From contig CAKQVC010000162.1 in the NCBI GenBank assembly GCA_934277655.1, forward strand, positions 1 through 5,445: a stretch of 5,445 nucleotides of DNA, read 5' to 3'. Below, piece after piece: positions 3,401-5,445 of this stretch; within the stretch, counting starts at the first letter, position 1; every line of letters starts with the position of its first letter. The stretch comes from an uncultured Clostridia bacterium (GTDB lineage Bacteria; Bacillota; Clostridia; Peptostreptococcales; Anaerovoracaceae). The translations under genes and the position numbers were made by a program. Under the pieces are notes generated by a model that worked only from the letters and a program-made list of their open reading frames with translations, was not told the DNA's origin and made no database searches.

Positions 3401-5445
3401 CGCGACGATGACCGCACAGCTTAACGATGCAGCGGAGATTTCGCTGAACGCAGCAAGCAGCCTTTCCGAAAGCAGTGGCTCGATTGAGCTTTGGAAGAGT
3501 GGCGCACAGACGCAGCCGGTTCATGTCGGAGTAAACACCCTGACGATTACGGTAACACCGGCAGGCGGCGAGGCTACGGTTTATACTATAAACATCAATG
3601 TTCAGCCGACGCTTTCTACTCTGTCTGTCAAGAACGGAGAAGAAGAACTCGCTTTTGACAAGGACTTTGATGGAGATGTAAACGCATACAGTCTCGATGT
3701 TTTGAACAATGTAAATAGCCTGACACTTTCCGCCAAGGAGAGAATGACAGGCATTGCAAAGGTAACGCTTCCTGCAGGAGCAAGCGAAGACGGAACGCTT
3801 GACATCACAAACTTAGACAGCTTTGAGGTTAAAGTTGGCGATGCGCAGGCAAGCACGACCTATACGGTGACCTTAAATAAAAAAGCAACCTTTAAGGCAG
3901 AAATCGCCGTAACACCAAAGGATGCCATCGTGGTTGTCCTTGATGCAGCAGGCAAAACCATGCAGCCGAACGCAGACGGAAGTTATACTTTGGCGAAAGA
4001 AGAAACCTATACGGTCAGAGCTGCCAAAGCAGGCTACCGCACGATCGAGCAGACCTTTAAGGAATCTTCCTTAAAAGACGGAAAGCTGACGCTGAGCTTA
4101 AACGACACCAGTTCGTCGCTTCCGAGCTTTACCGGAGACTGGACCAGCTTCCGCGGCTCGGATACCAACAACGGCGTGACAGCGGCAAAGACGCCGAAAA
4201 CCGCAAATGCAGCAAAGGAACTCTGGGCAGTAAAACTCGGCACCGGCTATGCTAATGCGCCGACTCCGCAGCTTTTGATTAACGGACACCTGTATTTACA
4301 GTCGGGAAAGAAATTGTATATTCTCGATCCGAAAACAGGGGATAACTTAAAGAGCACAGCACTGATGGGAAGCAGCCTCTATACAACGAATCCGGTCGCT
4401 TATGGCGGCGGCATGATTTTCGTATCCATTGACGACGGAAACGACAGCTATATTCAGGCGCTCAATGCAGAAACGCTCGAGAGCCTTTGGGTCAGCGAGA
4501 AAGTCAGCGGACAGCTGATTACTCCTGTGACTTACCACAACGGCTACCTGTACACCGGAACATGGAACGGCGAAAAACAGACAGGAACATATTACATGCT
4601 TTCCGCAACCGATGAAGATACTGCGAAGCCGGATGAAACAAAGAAACTGCTATGGAAACTCGACCATAAAGGCGGTTTCTACTGGGCAGGCGCGTATGCA
4701 ACCGACAAGTATGTGGTATTCGGCTCCGATGACGGAACCGGAGAAAGTGACTCCGAAAGTGCAGTGCTTTACAGCGTGAACCCGTTAAACGGCGCTGTCA
4801 TCAGCAAGATTACGGGACTGAAAGGAGACATTCGTTCCAGCATTACTTATCAAGACGGATATGTATACTTCACAACGAAGGGCGGCATGCTATATCGCGT
4901 AGCGATTGACGAAAACGGAACGCTTGGTGAAGTCAAATCCTTTGATATGGGATACATGGGTACCGGAACCCCGGTTATCTCCGATGGCGTGGTATTCGTC
5001 TCCCGCTCAGGGGAAGGTGTAGACCAATTCAACTGTATCGGTGCGGCTTACGCAATTGACGCCAAAACAATGGAAAAAATCGCAGAAGTAGAAATTGACG
5101 GATACATCCAGTCCAGCATGCTTCTGACGACGGCATATAAAGAAAGTGACAAAGCACTCTATCTTTATGCGACCTATAACAAGAAACCGGGCGGCATGCT
5201 GGTCATCAAGTATGACCTTGAGAAAAAGACGCTGAGCAAAAAAGCGCTTTATACACCGACCGGTGACAAGAGGCAGTACAACATCTGCAGCCCTGTTTGT
5301 GATGCAGACGGAAACATTTACTTCAAGAATGACTCTGCTTATATGATTGCAGTTGGAAATTCCGCAATTGATACAGACAAACTTCAGGATTTAATTGAAA
5401 CAGCAAAAGCAACAGATGCTTCCAAATACACAGATGAATCTTACA
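300..5445 (+). CDS. Giant secreted multidomain surface protein: GLUG beta-helices, Ig/cadherin-like domains, PQQ-like beta-propeller, FIVAR start (3' partial)
   Basis: The frame from ATG 300 runs without a stop to the window edge, giving 1715 residues and one leftover base. Domains in order: signal peptide 1-39, GLUG-type beta-helix 43-394, Ig-like 398-474, second GLUG-type beta-helix 476-888, Ig-like 898-978, cadherin-like sandwiches 983-1103 and 1104-1195, PEGA-like sandwich 1196-1273, PQQ-type beta-propeller 1279-1687, beginning of a FIVAR-type helix 1695-1715. After the signal peptide there is no further membrane segment in the visible part, so the protein is exported; the anchor (SLH repeats, LPXTG or a C-terminal helix) would lie downstream. 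No catalytic motif is visible; I infer an adhesive or ligand-binding role at the cell surface. Similar propellers in Clostridia are, to my memory, often joined to DUF4430 domains near ECF transporters. Codon use changes inside the gene: AT-rich with many ATA, GGA and AAT codons from about 540 to 2000, GC-richer before and after. The domain order is well supported, the biological role is not. Confidence 0.93.
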   Translation, partial: MRQTTNKNLTKQILTLMLAFVMVFTGMGIGSWGVDTAWAAEAWDGTPASELTQVDGVYQISNAAELALFAQKVNDGSLTTQDAVLTQDINLNNKEWTPIGNSDNPYSGNFDGQNHTISNLLITKVAGAVGTFGAIGEENTIQNLNVSGKIEISNVTNGITAGGVCGEASGGILFCRNLVNITIEASNCDVYVGGVCGFLYKGGYTIDGCENQGNIYCKLTSSNSDHLIAIAGIVGNIRGGGINACENRGNIKADLAKKGSAYYGGIANIAGSKRGLSLFGINACYNIGKIEGSLDESNGETLLAGGSIVGVCVSIDKDTYPSNCSYLEGTASAGMSDSDGKAITDVEGISIKSEAELKSDAFLAELKSADTITDYIVNWTKGADEYPKVSDLIRGEGIKSFKIGEVKAAIDRQNNTITAELPEDTHLTNLAPIITCFDDATVTPASGEAQDFTNPVEYKVGGITYIVTLTVKQPVFSGTGSSEKDPYIINSAEKLLALSKEYDANPDKYKNKYWKQTEEIDMKDVKFTPIGKSTPFSGFYDGDSFAIKNLTISSGAREVGLFGTVAETDDGGSSLKNIVLDESCSISGSAEGCSIGAIAGTLTGESIIENCVNKAAVTSSAPAGFNAKASYAAGIVGSLASNSKVLNSKNYGTVSQTVAHTWYAGGIAGKQSPASIVAGCENHGIVSAASSAGYGGPGTGSGAGGITAYSYGGYLSGCYNDGSVMAGQIAGGIVGKADSSSAYDGVIESCYNLGSVKGNASDADALLGGIVGSLSWTNLNNCYHAGTVTANSEASNTKKGAIVGQSLFMREVKGNYFLGAALSEAYGGMGIGDTAKKSNFSPKDEDEMKGGELLTLLKSYTEPYSLYQANWTADKDNSNQGYPKFSKVEKIQSHFAEMKSFTVTIDGREYKGDINGTNINIVLPAGTTAIEPTMTISEKATVTPVSGGTVSLTNGSTEFTVTAENGKKSKTYTLHATVPQDKNGLAALKLTSYPDEILAASAFSQQQKDYPITLSDSKVVGKTLIISAIPATSGATMTAQLNDAAEISLNAASSLSESSGSIELWKSGAQTQPVHVGVNTLTITVTPAGGEATVYTININVQPTLSTLSVKNGEEELAFDKDFDGDVNAYSLDVLNNVNSLTLSAKERMTGIAKVTLPAGASEDGTLDITNLDSFEVKVGDAQASTTYTVTLNKKATFKAEIAVTPKDAIVVVLDAAGKTMQPNADGSYTLAKEETYTVRAAKAGYRTIEQTFKESSLKDGKLTLSLNDTSSSLPSFTGDWTSFRGSDTNNGVTAAKTPKTANAAKELWAVKLGTGYANAPTPQLLINGHLYLQSGKKLYILDPKTGDNLKSTALMGSSLYTTNPVAYGGGMIFVSIDDGNDSYIQALNAETLESLWVSEKVSGQLITPVTYHNGYLYTGTWNGEKQTGTYYMLSATDEDTAKPDETKKLLWKLDHKGGFYWAGAYATDKYVVFGSDDGTGESDSESAVLYSVNPLNGAVISKITGLKGDIRSSITYQDGYVYFTTKGGMLYRVAIDENGTLGEVKSFDMGYMGTGTPVISDGVVFVSRSGEGVDQFNCIGAAYAIDAKTMEKIAEVEIDGYIQSSMLLTTAYKESDKALYLYATYNKKPGGMLVIKYDLEKKTLSKKALYTPTGDKRQYNICSPVCDADGNIYFKNDSAYMIAVGNSAIDTDKLQDLIETAKATDASKYTDESY
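426..1481 (+). other. First GLUG-type beta-helix module (residues 43-394)
   Basis: The module opens with the usual entry pattern of this fold: YQISNAAELALFAQKV, then LTQDINL, WTPIG (about 96-100), SGNFDGQNHTISNL (107-120) and VGTFGAIG (129-136). Five rungs follow, each with a Gly-rich strand such as GGVCG (162, 193), AGIVG (231) or YGGIAN (263), then a turn of type xCxNxGxI with Cys at 175, 209, 245, 284 and 324. It closes with NWTKGADEYPKVSDL (379-392), the W...YP ending typical of these modules. GLUG repeats are known from bacterial surface proteins including IgA1-protease-type (M26) proteins and adhesins. It is likely a ligand- or host-facing stalk domain. It is AT-rich (30-45% GC in most 60-base samples) compared with the second module, and holds a run of seven G at 1211-1217. 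Confidence 0.75.
1211..1217 (+). repeat. Run of seven G within the coding sequence
   Basis: The codons are GCG GGG GGG AGT (residues 304-307, AGGS, in the fifth rung). Most glycine codons elsewhere in the gene are GGA, GGC or GGT, so two adjacent GGG codons stand out in an AT-rich stretch. The frame is intact on both sides. A one-base slip here would truncate the protein soon after residue 306, so it could be a phase-variation site, or simply a place prone to sequencing error. Confidence 0.6.
1491..1721 (+). other. Ig-like beta-sandwich domain between the two beta-helices (residues 398-474)
   Basis: The pattern is IKSFKIGEVKAAID, NTITAELPEDTHLTNL, then ATVTPASGEAQDFTNPVEY and a closing strand ITYIVTLTV. 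This order (short sandwich with TVTPASG...DFTNPV and a final TYxVTVxV strand) is typical of small bacterial Ig-like domains such as the DUF5018-like group. It contains one Cys (436). Its role is presumably a spacer holding the two helical modules apart. It is the clear relative of the domain at 2991-3233, which shares TVTPVSGG and a similar closing strand. Confidence 0.65.
1725..2963 (+). other. Second GLUG-type beta-helix module (residues 476-888)
   Basis: The entry has the same plan as the first module: GTGSSEKDPYIINSAEKLLAL, EEIDM, FTPIG (527-531), FSGFYDGDSFAIKNL (536-550) and VGLFGTVA (559-566). Rungs repeat as AGGIxG strands followed by xCxNxGxV turns: C611, S648 in the place of Cys, C680, C718, C750, C782, then a last turn GNYFLG without Cys. 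It ends NWTADKDNSNQGYPKF, like the first. With about seven rungs it is longer and more regular than the first copy. From about 2040 on it is GC-rich (about 57% in two sampled stretches), so the first 300 bases of the module share the AT-rich character of the preceding region and the rest does not. Confidence 0.78.
2289..2616 (+). repeat. In-frame exact DNA repeats in the rungs of the second beta-helix
   Basis: GCCGGCGGCATT occurs exactly at 2289-2300, 2406-2417 and 2487-2498, encoding AGGI each time; the distances, 117 and 81 bases, are multiples of three. GGCATTGTCGGAA occurs at 2493-2505 and 2604-2616, 111 bases apart, encoding GIVG plus the next residue. Recombination between copies would delete or add whole rungs without breaking the frame. 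No repeats of this length were noticed in the first module. Confidence 0.7.
2991..3233 (+). other. Second Ig-like beta-sandwich domain (residues 898-978)
   Basis: It starts MKSFTVTIDG, continues with INIVLPAGTTAIEPTMTIS, then ATVTPVSGGTVSLTNGS, and closes FTVTAENGKKSKTYTLHATV. The order of strands and the TVTPxSG motif match the Ig-like domain at 1491-1721, but this copy has no Cys and a GC-richer codon use. Each of the two follows a beta-helix module, so helix plus Ig-like domain looks like a duplicated two-part unit. Confidence 0.65.
3246..3608 (+). other. Cadherin-like beta-sandwich domain (residues 983-1103)
   Basis: It shows the pattern of the bacterial cadherin-like family (PF12733 type): LAALKLTS at the start, KDYPITLSDS in the middle, TLIISAIPATSGATMTAQLN, and the characteristic end VGVNTLTITVTPAGGEATVY followed by TININV. 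It is longer than the roughly 90 residues usual for the family because of a Ser- and Ala-rich loop around 1050-1075. It serves as a rigid spacer; no calcium-binding motif is evident. Confidence 0.65.
3609..3884 (+). other. Second cadherin-like beta-sandwich domain (residues 1104-1195)
   Basis: It begins TLSTLSVKNGEEELAFDKDF and has a VNAYSLDVLNNVNSLTLSA middle, an acidic DGTLDITNLDSFEV loop, and the end STTYTVTLNKK. The start and the TYTVTL end fit the cadherin-like family, though the central GVNT-type motif is missing, so the match is weaker than for the domain before it. DKDFDGDVN (about 1119-1127) is rich in Asp and could bind calcium; that is inference. Confidence 0.5.
3885..4118 (+). other. 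Small PEGA- or carboxypeptidase-regulatory-like domain (residues 1196-1273)
   Basis: The segment reads FKAEIAVTPKDAIVVVLDAAGK, DGSYTLAKEETYTVRAAKAGY, then KDGKLTLSLND. The order V.P.DA.V.V.DA.GK, DGSY.L..E.YTV.A.K.GY is the usual layout of PEGA-like and carboxypeptidase-regulatory-like sandwiches, where the second strand hairpin ends in a conserved AxxxGY. It joins the stalk to the propeller. Confidence 0.5.
4134..5360 (+). other. PQQ-binding-like beta-propeller domain (residues 1279-1687)
   Basis: It opens DWTSFRGSDTNNGVTAAKTP, the WxxFRGxxxNNGVT signature of this propeller group, followed by ELWAVKLGTG. Repeated blades contain a GxLY or GxVY strand, then a turn such as LDPKTGD (1342-1348), LNAETLESLW, VNPLNGA (from 1493), VAIDENGTL, IDAKTMEKI and YDLEKKTL. 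I count about eight, with the first strand (LWAVKL) and the last (AYMIAVG) probably closing one blade. The fold resembles BamB and quinoprotein propellers, but no PQQ-site residues can be recognised and cofactor binding should not be assumed. Three cysteines are present (1579, 1663, 1667), the last two in CSPVC. It is likely a ligand- or protein-contact module. In related clostridial proteins this domain is, as I recall, found with DUF4430 domains. Confidence 0.8.
5382..5445 (+). other. Beginning of a FIVAR-type helical module (residues 1695-1715, cut by the window edge)
   Basis: LQDLIETAKATDASKYTDES fits the first helix and turn of FIVAR-type modules, whose usual form is LxxLIxxAKxLDxSKYTDES followed by a second helix rich in Ala and Leu. 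Such modules are found in extracellular sugar-binding and matrix-binding proteins of Gram-positive bacteria and form a spacer of bundled helices. The second helix is outside the window. Confidence 0.65.

Overview
The window is almost entirely one very large secreted protein gene on the + strand. It opens at base 300 and is still open, with no in-frame stop, at the right edge (1715 codons visible). Before it lie the last 50 codons of another + strand gene (stop at 153-155) and a 144-base gap with the start signals. I see no RNA gene, CRISPR array, transposase, phage gene or terminator. The GC content is mixed, the ribosome binding site is purine-rich, and the signal peptide and domain set are of a kind common in surface proteins of anaerobic Clostridia. 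I infer a gut- or mucosa-type member of the Bacillota but cannot name a genus.

Layout of the large protein, N to C: signal peptide (residues 1-39); a first right-handed beta-helix-like module with GLUG-type repeats (43-394); a small Ig-like domain (398-474); a second, more regular GLUG-type beta-helix module (476-888); a second Ig-like domain related to the first (898-978); two cadherin-like beta-sandwich domains (983-1103 and 1104-1195); a small PEGA- or carboxypeptidase-regulatory-like sandwich (1196-1273); a beta-propeller of the PQQ-binding-like type, about eight blades (1279-1687); and the first 21 residues of what looks like a FIVAR-type helical module (1695 onward), cut by the window edge. 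The anchor to the cell surface must lie beyond the window.

The architecture is that of a long extracellular stalk carrying ligand- or carbohydrate-contacting modules. From memory of the family, proteins with this propeller in Clostridia often also carry DUF4430 (transcobalamin-like) domains and sit near ECF-type vitamin transporters. Nothing inside the window proves that link; the sequence downstream and upstream would decide it.

The points most worth a second look are the abrupt fall in GC over about 540-2040 inside the gene (mosaic origin of the outer module), a ladder of cysteines at regular 32-40 residue steps in both beta-helices, in-frame exact DNA repeats in the second helix, a run of seven G in the first, and two mutually exclusive 7-bp helices in the leader around a perfect Shine-Dalgarno-like sequence and a perfect TTGACA.
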